Positions 1 to 6,279 of a stretch of 11,020 nucleotides of DNA are shown here, piece by piece; position 1 is the stretch's first letter; each line of letters begins with the position of its first letter. A program made the position numbers and the translations under genes. The notes below the pieces were generated by a model that was given only the letters and a program-made list of their open reading frames with translations, did no database searches and had not been told where the DNA came from. Source of the stretch: Chryseobacterium gleum (GTDB lineage: Bacteria; Bacteroidota; Bacteroidia; Flavobacteriales_D; Crocinitomicaceae). Where the stretch lies: assembly GCA_943326315.2 (NCBI GenBank), contig CALPSU020000051.1, forward strand, positions 1 through 11,020. The letters are read 5' to 3'.

Positions 1-84
1 AAAATTAAAATTTAGAATGGTAAAGATATATAATAAGAACTTTCTAAAGAATAAGAAAAAATCAATATAAATAGCTTCTTAAAA

Positions 85-100
85 CATGATATATATCATG
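85..100. promoter_or_regulatory. Perfect 16-bp palindrome with Fnr-type core, candidate operator
   Basis: CATGATATATATCATG is a perfect inverted repeat centred at 92.5. Its centre is TGAT-N4-ATCA, the core of the Fnr-family site TTGAT-N4-ATCAA. It lies about 87 bases before the predicted start of the kinase transcript, so it could serve autoregulation or a divergent gene to the left of the window. A site with the same core occurs at 2537-2548. Confidence 0.5.
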
Positions 101-167
101 AAAAAAAATGACAAATGCGCTTCATAAATATCTGTTTAAAATTAACTTCGTAAATTATTATTATAAT

Positions 168-175
168 TAACTTTG
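168..175 (+). promoter_or_regulatory. -7 promoter box (TAACTTTG) of the kinase/regulator operon
   Basis: TAACTTTG matches the Bacteroidota sigma-A -7 consensus TAnnTTTG at every fixed base. It would start transcription near 180, which leaves a leader of about 20 bases before the ATG at 202 and rules against the ATG at 178. No clear -33 TTG is seen at the usual distance (the closest is TTCG at 147-150). Confidence 0.6.
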
Positions 176-188
176 TTATGCAATATTC

Positions 189-194
189 AGAAGG
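189..194 (+). promoter_or_regulatory. Ribosome binding site (AGAAGG) that decides the kinase start
   Basis: AGAAGG lies 7 bases before the ATG at 202 and inside the frame that would follow the ATG at 178. It is one of the few Shine-Dalgarno-like sequences in the window and supports starting the kinase at 202. Confidence 0.5.
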
Positions 195-201
195 AAAAAA
201 A

Positions 202-1383
202 ATGAATAGTATACAAAGTCTTGATGCAATTTTTCAATTTGCTACAGAAGGAATTTTAGTTACAAACGATAAAAGTGAAATTATCAATATAAATCCTAGT
301 GCCGAAAAACTTTTCGGATATAAGCCAGGAGAACTACTTAATAAAAAAATCGAAGTATTAATTCCAAAAAGATACACCGAAAAACACATTTCAAAAAGAG
401 ATGAATTTCATCATAATCCTCATGCTAGATCAATGGGTGGTGGTGCGGAATTATTTGGAGCAAAAAAAGATGGAACAGAATTTCCCGTAGAAATTAGCTT
501 AAGTCCATATTCAAATTCGGACGGTAAATTTGTAGTAGCATTTATTTTGGATATAACCATTCGAAAAGAAGCTGAAAACAAGTTTAAAAATTATTCTATA
601 GATTTAGAAAAACAAGTTGGGAATAGAACTTTAATACTACAGGAAGCAATTACTGAATTAGAAAAAACAAAAAATGAACTGAAAAAAGCCTTAGACAAAG
701 AAAAAGAACTAAATGAATTAAAGTCTCGATTTGTTTCAATGGCATCACATGAATTCAGAACACCACTTGCAACAATAATGTCCTCGTTATCTCTAGTAAA
801 AGCATATGGTGAACAAAATGATAAAGATAAACAGGGGAGACATATTCAAAAAATAAAAAATTCGATTGGAAATTTAACGAATATTCTAAACGACTTTTTA
901 TCTGTAAGTAGATTAGAAGAGGGGAAAGTTGAATATATACAAGAACATTTTGAAATTCAACAACATATAAATGAAGTGATTTCGGAAATGGAATTATTTT
1001 GTAAACAAGGACAGAAAATTATTTATTCTCATAGTGGATTAGGTAGAGTATTATTAGATAAAAAATTGATTCGGCATATTCTTTATAACCTTATCTCAAA
1101 TGCTGTGAAATTCTCAGATGAAAATACAACAATCTACATTAAAAGTGAAAAAACTGAAAATGAACTAAAGATTTCGGTTGAAGATAAAGGAATTGGGATT
1201 TCTAAGGCCGATCAAAAATATCTATTTCAACGATTTTTTCGAGCAAAAAATGCTTCCAACATACAAGGAACTGGGTTAGGCTTAAACATTGTTGAAAATT
1301 ACCTTGAATTGATGGGCGGTTCAGTATTATTTACCAGTAAAGAAAACGAAGGAACAACATTTAATTTATCGTTTCCTCAATAA
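202..1383 (+). CDS. Soluble PAS-domain sensor histidine kinase
   Basis: This is a cytoplasmic two-component sensor kinase that should autophosphorylate on His and pass the phosphate to the response regulator encoded 70 bases downstream. Numbered from the ATG at 202 (393 aa), it has a PAS domain at about residues 4-122, a coiled-coil linker at about 122-178, a HisKA domain with H-box HEFRTP (H183), and a HATPase domain with N-box (N296, N300), G1 (DKGIGI, about 328-333), F-box and G2 (GTGLGL, 356-361). All catalytic boxes look intact. I see no membrane segment or signal peptide, so the signal is probably intracellular. An in-frame ATG at 178 exists. I prefer 202 because AGAAGG lies 7 bases before it and a perfect -7 promoter box at 168-175 would place the transcript start at or after 178. 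The PAS sequence (EFPVEISLSP and the MGGGAELFG stretch) resembles the FixL/redox PAS group, but the ligand cannot be told from sequence. Confidence 0.93.
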   Translation: MNSIQSLDAIFQFATEGILVTNDKSEIININPSAEKLFGYKPGELLNKKIEVLIPKRYTEKHISKRDEFHHNPHARSMGGGAELFGAKKDGTEFPVEISLSPYSNSDGKFVVAFILDITIRKEAENKFKNYSIDLEKQVGNRTLILQEAITELEKTKNELKKALDKEKELNELKSRFVSMASHEFRTPLATIMSSLSLVKAYGEQNDKDKQGRHIQKIKNSIGNLTNILNDFLSVSRLEEGKVEYIQEHFEIQQHINEVISEMELFCKQGQKIIYSHSGLGRVLLDKKLIRHILYNLISNAVKFSDENTTIYIKSEKTENELKISVEDKGIGISKADQKYLFQRFFRAKNASNIQGTGLGLNIVENYLELMGGSVLFTSKENEGTTFNLSFPQ

Positions 1384-1453
1384 TGCGTTTAGTTTAATCG
1401 AAGAGTAATAAAAGAATATATAACTGACACGATACATTTCAAATAAAAGTCAT

Positions 1454-2518
1454 ATGAAAAAGATATTGTTAATTGAAGATAATCAAGACATTAGAGAAAA
1501 TATTGCTGAAATTTTAGAACTAGCCAGCTATAAAGTGGTAACTGCTGAAAATGGAAAAATTGGTGTTAACCTAGCTATAAGTGAAAAACCAGATCTGATT
1601 ATTTGTGATATAATGATGCCTGTTTTAGATGGTTACGGTGTTTTGCATCTGCTTTCTAAAAACAATGAATTGGCAGGTGTCCCGTTTATTTTTATGACTG
1701 CAAAATCTGAAAGAAGTGACTTTAGAAAAGGAATGGAAATGGGAGCGGATGACTATATTACCAAACCATTCGATGATATAGAATTATTAAATGCAATTGA
1801 AGCTAGACTAATAAAATCTTCCATAAAAAATAAAGCGTTTTCAAATGATTTTGATGGATTAAATTCATTTATATCAGATGCAAAAGGATTAATTTTATTA
1901 GATGAAATTTCTACCAAAGAAGATGCTGATACTCGTTTCTGTAAAAAGAAAGAGGTTATATATTCTGAAGGTCAGTATCCTAAAGGCATATACTTTCTTA
2001 CTAAAGGAAAAATTAAAGTTTTCAAAACAAACGAACAGGGAAAAGAATATATTACTGATCTATATAAAGAAGGAGACTTTTTTGGTTATTCATCGTTACT
2101 AGAAGATAGAAAATATACTGAAACAGCAACATCTTTAGAGGATTCGTCAGTTTGTTTAATTCCAAAAGAAGAATTTTTCGCATTAATTTATAAAAATTCA
2201 GATGTTTCAAGAAAATTCATTAGCCTTCTGTCAAACAACTTAAAAGAAAAAGAAGAAATGCTAATAAAATTAGCTTACAATTCTGTTCGTAAAAGAGTGG
2301 CAGAGGCGCTCACTACTCTTTCTCTTCGCTATAAAAAAGACAACGATTCTAAATTCACTATTCATATTTCAAGAGAAGATTTAGCGAATTTAGCAGGTAC
2401 GGCTACCGAAACAACAATTCGAACATTGAGTGATTTCAAAGAGGAAGGATTAATTTCAATAGAAAGAGGTTCCATTTCTATCCTTAACTTTGAAAGTCTT
2501 TCAGGAATGAGAAATTAA
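1454..2518 (+). CDS. Response regulator fused to Crp/Fnr-type transcription factor
   Basis: This 354-aa DNA-binding regulator is the probable partner of the upstream kinase. Residues 1-120 form a receiver domain with acidic pocket E8/D9, phospho-acceptor D52 (CDIMMP), T82 and K104 (ITKPFD), so it should be phosphorylatable. Residues about 160-245 are a cyclic-nucleotide-binding-type beta-roll, followed by a dimerisation helix (about 250-285) and a Crp-type helix-turn-helix (about 305-345). In the roll, the cAMP phosphate-binding signature of Crp is missing: the GE...RS positions read GY...TE. Binding of cAMP is therefore unlikely. The recognition helix keeps the Glu (E319) and Arg (R323) that Crp and Fnr share, but not the first Arg of Crp. 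There is no N-terminal Cys cluster of the Fnr iron-sulfur type. By inference, receiver phosphorylation replaces ligand or FeS gating. The 70-base gap after the kinase has only an imperfect -7 box (TACATTTC, 1433-1440), so co-transcription with the kinase is likely. Confidence 0.93.
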   Translation: MKKILLIEDNQDIRENIAEILELASYKVVTAENGKIGVNLAISEKPDLIICDIMMPVLDGYGVLHLLSKNNELAGVPFIFMTAKSERSDFRKGMEMGADDYITKPFDDIELLNAIEARLIKSSIKNKAFSNDFDGLNSFISDAKGLILLDEISTKEDADTRFCKKKEVIYSEGQYPKGIYFLTKGKIKVFKTNEQGKEYITDLYKEGDFFGYSSLLEDRKYTETATSLEDSSVCLIPKEEFFALIYKNSDVSRKFISLLSNNLKEKEEMLIKLAYNSVRKRVAEALTTLSLRYKKDNDSKFTIHISREDLANLAGTATETTIRTLSDFKEEGLISIERGSISILNFESLSGMRN

Positions 2519-2536
2519 AACATTTTTTCATTTTTC

Positions 2537-2548
2537 TGATTTTCATCA
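2537..2548. promoter_or_regulatory. Fnr-type operator candidate (TGAT-N4-ATCA) upstream of the small conserved gene
   Basis: TGATTTTCATCA contains inverted half-sites TGAT and ATCA with a 4-base spacer. Its centre (2542.5) is 41.5 bases before a transcript start placed at 2584, five bases after the -7 box at 2572-2579. That is the standard class II activator position for Crp/Fnr proteins. The site follows the stop of the Crp/Fnr-type regulator gene by only 18 bases. Confidence 0.5.
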
Positions 2549-2571
2549 TTTATTTTAATGATTACTAAGTA

Positions 2572-2579
2572 TAATTTTG
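2572..2579 (+). promoter_or_regulatory. -7 promoter box (TAATTTTG) of the small conserved gene
   Basis: TAATTTTG fits TAnnTTTG fully. The predicted transcript start is about 2584, giving a leader of about 53 bases. There is no good -33 TTG, which would fit a promoter that depends on an activator bound at the adjacent TGAT-N4-ATCA site. Confidence 0.6.
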
Positions 2580-2636
2580 CAAAGGCATAATGTGATTTCT
2601 TACGTTAGATTTTACAAAATCCTCTGAAAATTAAAA

Positions 2637-2993
2637 ATGAATATAATAATTAATGAGAATATCTCTTTAATTTCTGTGCAACAGGAATTTCATCTTGTTT
2701 ATCCTTATTTAAAAATAGATTTTTTTTTAATCTCTAAAGGAGTTAATCCTAATAGATTATTAGAAAATTCAAGTAAAATTTTTAAAGAATTTCAAACAAA
2801 AGAATCGTCAAATTCAATTGTTATTACTCCAAAAATGTCTGTTAATGAATTGGAAAAACTATTCTTTACCGAATATGGATTAAAAATATTAATCTATAGA
2901 AATTCGGGCCGTATTTGGCTAGCAACTAGCGCAACCGAAAGTTGGACTCTTGAAGAACAAAACAAGCAAGGAAAAGCGCTTAATTTAGATTAA
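2637..2993 (+). CDS. Small conserved protein of unknown function, predicted target of the Fnr-like regulator
   Basis: This encodes a 118-aa soluble protein with no signal peptide, membrane helix or cysteine. The first third (about 1-50) looks alpha/beta and includes a hydrophobic YPYLKIDFF stretch. The second half runs from MSVNELEKLF through a GLKILIYRNSGRIWL core to a conserved-looking end (ATESWTLEEQNKQGK). From memory this end resembles uncharacterised Bacteroidota proteins with a 'TATDxWTLxEQN' tail. I cannot assign a domain or activity. It has its own perfect TAnnTTTG box 58 bases before the ATG and a TGAT-N4-ATCA palindrome centred about 41.5 bases before the predicted transcript start, which suggests activation by a Crp/Fnr-family protein. 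Its stop codon interleaves with that of the convergent methyltransferase gene (4-base overlap). I am confident the gene is real, because of its clean frame and own promoter; its function is unknown. Confidence 0.8.
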   Translation: MNIIINENISLISVQQEFHLVYPYLKIDFFLISKGVNPNRLLENSSKIFKEFQTKESSNSIVITPKMSVNELEKLFFTEYGLKILIYRNSGRIWLATSATESWTLEEQNKQGKALNLD

Positions 2994-3613
2994 TCTCGTT
3001 TTTGAAAACTACAAAACACAAAATTTTGAATTGTATTAAATGGAGTCGTATGATTAACGTATTTACATTCAATTTTTTTAAAGAACGGAATTAATAAATC
3101 GGAAAGAGATTCTTCAGAATATTGTTTGATTTCAATACCGCTACATTTAGTCGGTCCATCCATTGAAAAAGTCCCAATTACAACATAACCATTATCCTCA
3201 ATACTTTCACTTAACGTTTTTAGATAGTTAAGTCTATCAAAATCATCCGTTAAAAAATGAAAAGCTGCTCTATCAATCCAAAAATCATATTTTTCCGTTG
3301 GTGAAAATTTAGAGGAATCTGAAACAATCCATTTAACGCTTTTAGCATTTTCTCCTAAACGTTTTTTTGCTCTCTCAATAGCAAATTCTGAAATATCAAG
3401 TACCGAAATATTGGTATAACCCATTTCTATTAAATAATCAACTAAAAAACTATCTCCTCCACCTACATCAATAATTTTTGCTGATAATGGTAAATTAAAT
3501 TGTTTAACGTATTCTAACGAAGTAGTAGGAACAAGTTGATACCAACTCACTTCTGAAAGTTCTTTTGTTTGAAAAAGATTTTCCCAATGTTCTTTCTTAT
3601 TGAAAGTCGTCAT
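2990..3613 (-). CDS. Class I SAM-dependent methyltransferase
   Basis: This 207-aa protein has a Rossmann-fold methyltransferase layout. The N-terminal HWENLFQTKELSEVSWYQ stretch (9-26) is typical of small methyltransferases of the type 11/12 group. Motif I is IIDVGGGDSF (47-56), the acidic residue binding the SAM ribose is D73 (VLDIS), post-motif II is SDSSKF (98-103), and the motif III/IV region is YDFWIDRAAFHFL (109-121). The substrate cannot be predicted; the nearest described relatives act on small molecules or are unassigned. It is the last gene of the minus-strand run, 21 bases after the beta-lactamase stop, and overlaps the convergent small gene by 4 bases. The ATG at 3613 is the only good start and has no Shine-Dalgarno sequence. 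Confidence 0.87.
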   Translation of the reverse strand: MTTFNKKEHWENLFQTKELSEVSWYQLVPTTSLEYVKQFNLPLSAKIIDVGGGDSFLVDYLIEMGYTNISVLDISEFAIERAKKRLGENAKSVKWIVSDSSKFSPTEKYDFWIDRAAFHFLTDDFDRLNYLKTLSESIEDNGYVVIGTFSMDGPTKCSGIEIKQYSEESLSDLLIPFFKKIECKYVNHTTPFNTIQNFVFCSFQKRD

Positions 3614-3634
3614 ACGTAATAATATATATTATTT

Positions 3635-4450
3635 TTATTTTGTTATTTCAAGTTTCTTTAAAATCTGAAAAACAATCTCTTTTCTAGCACCAGAAAACTT
3701 CATATTATTTGCATCTTTTGTTTGAATACAATTAACAAAATAATATACTTTTTTCTTCATTTCAATGTATCCTATATACCAACCTATATTTGTTCCGTTT
3801 TCTACTCCCCAACCCGTTTTAGCTCTTAAAATATAATCACTTACTGTTGGGTCTATCATTATTTTCTTTGTAGTATTCGTCGCTGAAACAGAAAAAGGAA
3901 GTTTATTGTCATGAAGTTTTTTCAAGAAATCCAACTGTTGTTCAGGAGAAATTTTTAAGCCTCCTGTTGACCAAAAAGAATCAATTCCTCCGGTAGTATC
4001 TGCATTTCCATAATTAACTTTATCTAACCAACTTTTCATTTTAGATCCACCGATTCTTCTGGCTACTTCTTGAAAATACCATACTGTTGAATTTTTAAAT
4101 GCTGCAGTTAAATCTTGATCTTTATTCCATTCCACATTATTTCTTGTAACACCATCCCATGAAATTTCAAAATTTTCATCTTTAACAACACCTGTTTCAA
4201 GACCAACTAATGAATTAAAAATTTTAAAAGTAGAAGCTGGAGTAAAAGGTACTTTCGTTTGTTCTTCGTTATAAATAGATAATTCGTCTTTAGACTGGTC
4301 GTATAGCATAAATGAACCAGTAACTCCATTTTGATCATAAAAACGTTTTAGATCTTTTCTAATTTCAACCTTAGAACTATTAATATTCGAATTAAATGCA
4401 AACAAAATAACCGTTGAAAACAACAATATAATTCCAAATACAGACTTCAT
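3635..4450 (-). CDS. bla: Class D (OXA-type) beta-lactamase
   Basis: This is a serine beta-lactamase expected to hydrolyse penicillin-type antibiotics in the periplasm. From the ATG at 4450 (271 aa, a normal class D length) it starts with a signal peptide: MK, then a hydrophobic core FGIILLFSTVILFAF. The class D motifs are complete: S73-T-F-K76 (PASTFKI; catalytic Ser and the Lys that is carbamylated), S121-T-V, Y147-G-N and K211-T-G. The Trp of the FW pair (SFWSTGG) that supports the carbamylated Lys is also there, as is the family stretch VWYFQEVARRIG. The frame stays open to an ATG at 4501, which would overlap the MsrBA stop codon as ATGA and add 17 residues rich in Lys before the signal peptide. 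I prefer 4450 because of the clean signal peptide, but coupled translation from 4501 is possible. The allele is not one I recognise. It may be an intrinsic gene, since its composition matches its neighbours. Confidence 0.93.
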   Translation of the reverse strand: MKSVFGIILLFSTVILFAFNSNINSSKVEIRKDLKRFYDQNGVTGSFMLYDQSKDELSIYNEEQTKVPFTPASTFKIFNSLVGLETGVVKDENFEISWDGVTRNNVEWNKDQDLTAAFKNSTVWYFQEVARRIGGSKMKSWLDKVNYGNADTTGGIDSFWSTGGLKISPEQQLDFLKKLHDNKLPFSVSATNTTKKIMIDPTVSDYILRAKTGWGVENGTNIGWYIGYIEMKKKVYYFVNCIQTKDANNMKFSGARKEIVFQILKKLEITK

Positions 4451-4497
4451 AGTTTTAATTTTTTGAATAAAAATAACAACAGGTTTTGTTTTAATTA

Positions 4498-5577
4498 TCA
4501 TTTAACTCTATCCTTAAAAACCTTTTCAAACTTTTCAATTTTAGGCTGAATAACCATTTTACAATAGCCTTGCTCTTTATTTTGATTGTAATAATCTTGG
4601 TGATATTTTTCTGCGATATAAAACTTCTTGAATGCTGCTATCTGAGTTACGATAGGAGAGTCATATACCTTATTCCTATTCAATTCTTCAATAATGCTTT
4701 TTGCGGCTTTATTTTGCTCTTCATTTCTATAAAAAATAACTGAACGATATTGAGTTCCCTCATCAGCACCTTGTTTGTTCAATGTAGTAGGGTCATGTAC
4801 CGTAAAGAAAACTTTAAAAATCTCATTAATCGATGTTTTTGTATTATCATAAATAATTTGAACAACTTCTGCATGCCCAGTTTTACCAGTACAAACTGCT
4901 TCATAAGATGGATTAGCAACAAAACCACCAGAAAAACCAGACTCTACTTTTTCTACTCCTTTCAACATTTCATATACTGCTTCAACACACCAGTAACAAC
5001 CGCCTCCTAAAGTAATTGTATCCATTTTTTGAAGCTTCTCAAATTTCGATTGCTTCAATTCTTTTTCACTCACAAATTCAAGTGAAACTGAATTTACACA
5101 ATAACGCATACCAGTTTCTGTAGGCCCATCATTAAACAAATGACCTAAATGACCACCACATTTTGCACATTCAATTTCGGTACGTTTCATCCCCATACTA
5201 ATATCTTCTTTGGTGATGATTTTCCCCCCAGCAATTTCTTTATCAAAACTTGGCCAACCACAATGAGAATCAAACTTCATATTGTCGGTAAATAATTCAT
5301 TACCACAAGCAGCACATTTATAAACTCCTTTATCTTTGTTTAATACTAATTTTCCGGAATATGGAGCCTCTGTTCCCTTTTGACGAAGTACATAAAATTG
5401 CTCGTCTGTCAATTCCTTTTTCCACTCTTCTTCTGTTTTAAAAGTCGAATTCTCTTTAGAAATAGTATTTTCAGAATGTTTCTCATTTTGTTCTTGTCCG
5501 CATGCATTTAAACCCAAAATCAATAATAAGAGCGTAAATACAGATGTCGGTTTTAAATAAAAATTGTTCGATTTCAT
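4498..5577 (-). CDS. msrBA: Lipoprotein MsrB-MsrA bifunctional peptide methionine sulfoxide reductase
   Basis: This fused enzyme repairs both epimers of methionine sulfoxide in proteins: MsrB reduces the R form and MsrA the S form. From the ATG at 5577 it has 359 aa. A lipoprotein signal ends in LNAC with lipidated Cys26, then a short Glu/Asn/Ser-rich linker. MsrB occupies about 48-172: zinc Cys pairs C88/C91 and C137/C140, resolving C106 (HCGWPSF), and catalytic C160 in RYCVNS. MsrA occupies about 185-340: GGCYWC with catalytic C194, GHAE (234-237), and a C-terminal resolving candidate C339. The frame continues to an ATG at 5664, but those 29 extra residues are encoded by the intergenic repeat element and precede the lipoprotein signal, so 5577 is the better start. 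The order B-then-A differs from the A-then-B of, for example, the Haemophilus and Neisseria fusions. The lipid anchor places it outside the cytoplasm, where it needs an external electron donor. The beta-lactamase gene follows directly. Confidence 0.95.
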   Translation of the reverse strand: MKSNNFYLKPTSVFTLLLLILGLNACGQEQNEKHSENTISKENSTFKTEEEWKKELTDEQFYVLRQKGTEAPYSGKLVLNKDKGVYKCAACGNELFTDNMKFDSHCGWPSFDKEIAGGKIITKEDISMGMKRTEIECAKCGGHLGHLFNDGPTETGMRYCVNSVSLEFVSEKELKQSKFEKLQKMDTITLGGGCYWCVEAVYEMLKGVEKVESGFSGGFVANPSYEAVCTGKTGHAEVVQIIYDNTKTSINEIFKVFFTVHDPTTLNKQGADEGTQYRSVIFYRNEEQNKAAKSIIEELNRNKVYDSPIVTQIAAFKKFYIAEKYHQDYYNQNKEQGYCKMVIQPKIEKFEKVFKDRVK

Positions 5578-5596
5578 AAAGTTATATTTTATTTTA

Positions 5597-5716
5597 CCAC
5601 AGAGTAGTATTTTGAGTATTTCACAGAGGTCCACAAAGTGATAAAATTGAAAAATTAAACTCAAACTAAAAATAAAACTCGGTGATAATCTGTGCCGAAC
5701 TCTAATAAACTCTGTG
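5597..5716. repeat. Intergenic CACAGAG/CTCTGTG inverted-repeat element
   Basis: The gap between msrBA and the DUF1697 gene is built from short related words. The left half has CCACAGAG (5597-5604), TCACAGAG (5621-5628) and CACAAAG (5632-5638). The right half has the reverse complements, exact or near: CTCGGTG (5678-5684), TCTGTG (5689-5694) and CTCTGTG (5710-5716). The whole forms a loose inverted repeat of about 120 bases around an A/T-rich centre. I recall similar CACAGAG-rich intergenic stretches in flavobacterial genomes, which suggests a dispersed element, but the copy number cannot be seen here. Its right end abuts the DUF1697 stop codon. Its transcript could fold into a large hairpin and may end or process the upstream transcript. 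Confidence 0.55.
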
Positions 5717-5717
5717 T

Positions 5718-6260
5718 TTAAAAATCCCTACTCAATTCCAATAACTTAAAAGTAGTTTTAAAATTGCGTGTTGTGGCTTTAACTTTTAGTTTTTTTTCAA
5801 AAAAAGTATTTGATAGCTTAGTTTTTCCATAACCAATCGGACAATAGAAATAAACTACTTTATCAATAATTTCAAACTTTTCTGGCGAATAATCTCCTTG
5901 AATTTGTTGCACAAGAGCCGAATCAGGAATTTTATCTAAAAAAGTAAAATAAAGTCGTTCTTCAATGCTATCCTCTTTCATAAAAGGATTTGAATCTATC
6001 CATCGTTTTAACTCACTATTTTTAAAAACAATCACTGGAACTTCGAAAGAATACTGATTTAAAATGGCCTCTTCAATTTTGGAAGCTAATTCAATTTCTG
6101 AATCTTTTTCATTTGCTTCAAAAATCACATTTCCACTTTGAATATAGGTTACAACATTTTTAAAACCAATTGATTCATATAACTTTTTCAAATCAGCCAT
6201 CACTATTTTCTTCTGACCGCTTACGTTTATTCCTCGAAGAATTGAGATGTATTTATTCAT
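5718..6260 (-). CDS. DUF1697 family protein
   Basis: This 180-aa cytoplasmic protein has the hallmarks of the DUF1697 family: the opening YISILRGINVSGQKKIVMADL (4-24), then TYIQSGNVIF (38-47), and near the end ATTRNFKTTFKLLEL (162-176), matching the usual 'T.RNwkTv.kL' ending. Family length is about 170-180 aa, so it appears full length. The biochemical function of the family is not established, and nothing in the neighbours fixes a role. It starts 19 bases after the CDP-alcohol phosphatidyltransferase stop, so the two are probably co-transcribed. Its stop codon abuts the right edge of the CACAGAG/CTCTGTG repeat element. Confidence 0.9.
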   Translation of the reverse strand: MNKYISILRGINVSGQKKIVMADLKKLYESIGFKNVVTYIQSGNVIFEANEKDSEIELASKIEEAILNQYSFEVPVIVFKNSELKRWIDSNPFMKEDSIEERLYFTFLDKIPDSALVQQIQGDYSPEKFEIIDKVVYFYCPIGYGKTKLSNTFFEKKLKVKATTRNFKTTFKLLELSRDF

Positions 6261-6279
6261 TTGTAGTTAATTTATGATA

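Noticed and set aside
178..201. Extra eight residues at the kinase N-terminus from the ATG at 178
   Set aside because: The -7 box at 168-175 would start the transcript at about 180, past this ATG, and the Shine-Dalgarno-like AGAAGG points to the ATG at 202.
402..414. TGA-N6-TCA palindrome inside the kinase gene
   Set aside because: The half-sites are TGAA/ATCA rather than TGAT/ATCA, and the site lies within coding sequence without a promoter-like box nearby, so chance is the best explanation.
1902..2102. Out-of-frame open frame within the response regulator gene
   Set aside because: It overlaps the conserved cyclic-nucleotide-binding-type domain in another frame and has the low-complexity composition of an A/T-rich shadow.
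3618..3633. Perfect A/T-only palindrome (AATAATATATATTATT) between the beta-lactamase and methyltransferase genes
   Set aside because: It contains only A and T, so such palindromes arise easily by chance in this A/T-rich DNA. It has no G/C stem and no following T run to act as a terminator.
5578..5664. Extension of the MsrBA reading frame to an upstream ATG
   Set aside because: It would place 29 residues encoded by the repeat element before a complete lipoprotein signal peptide, so the lipobox would no longer be near the N-terminus.
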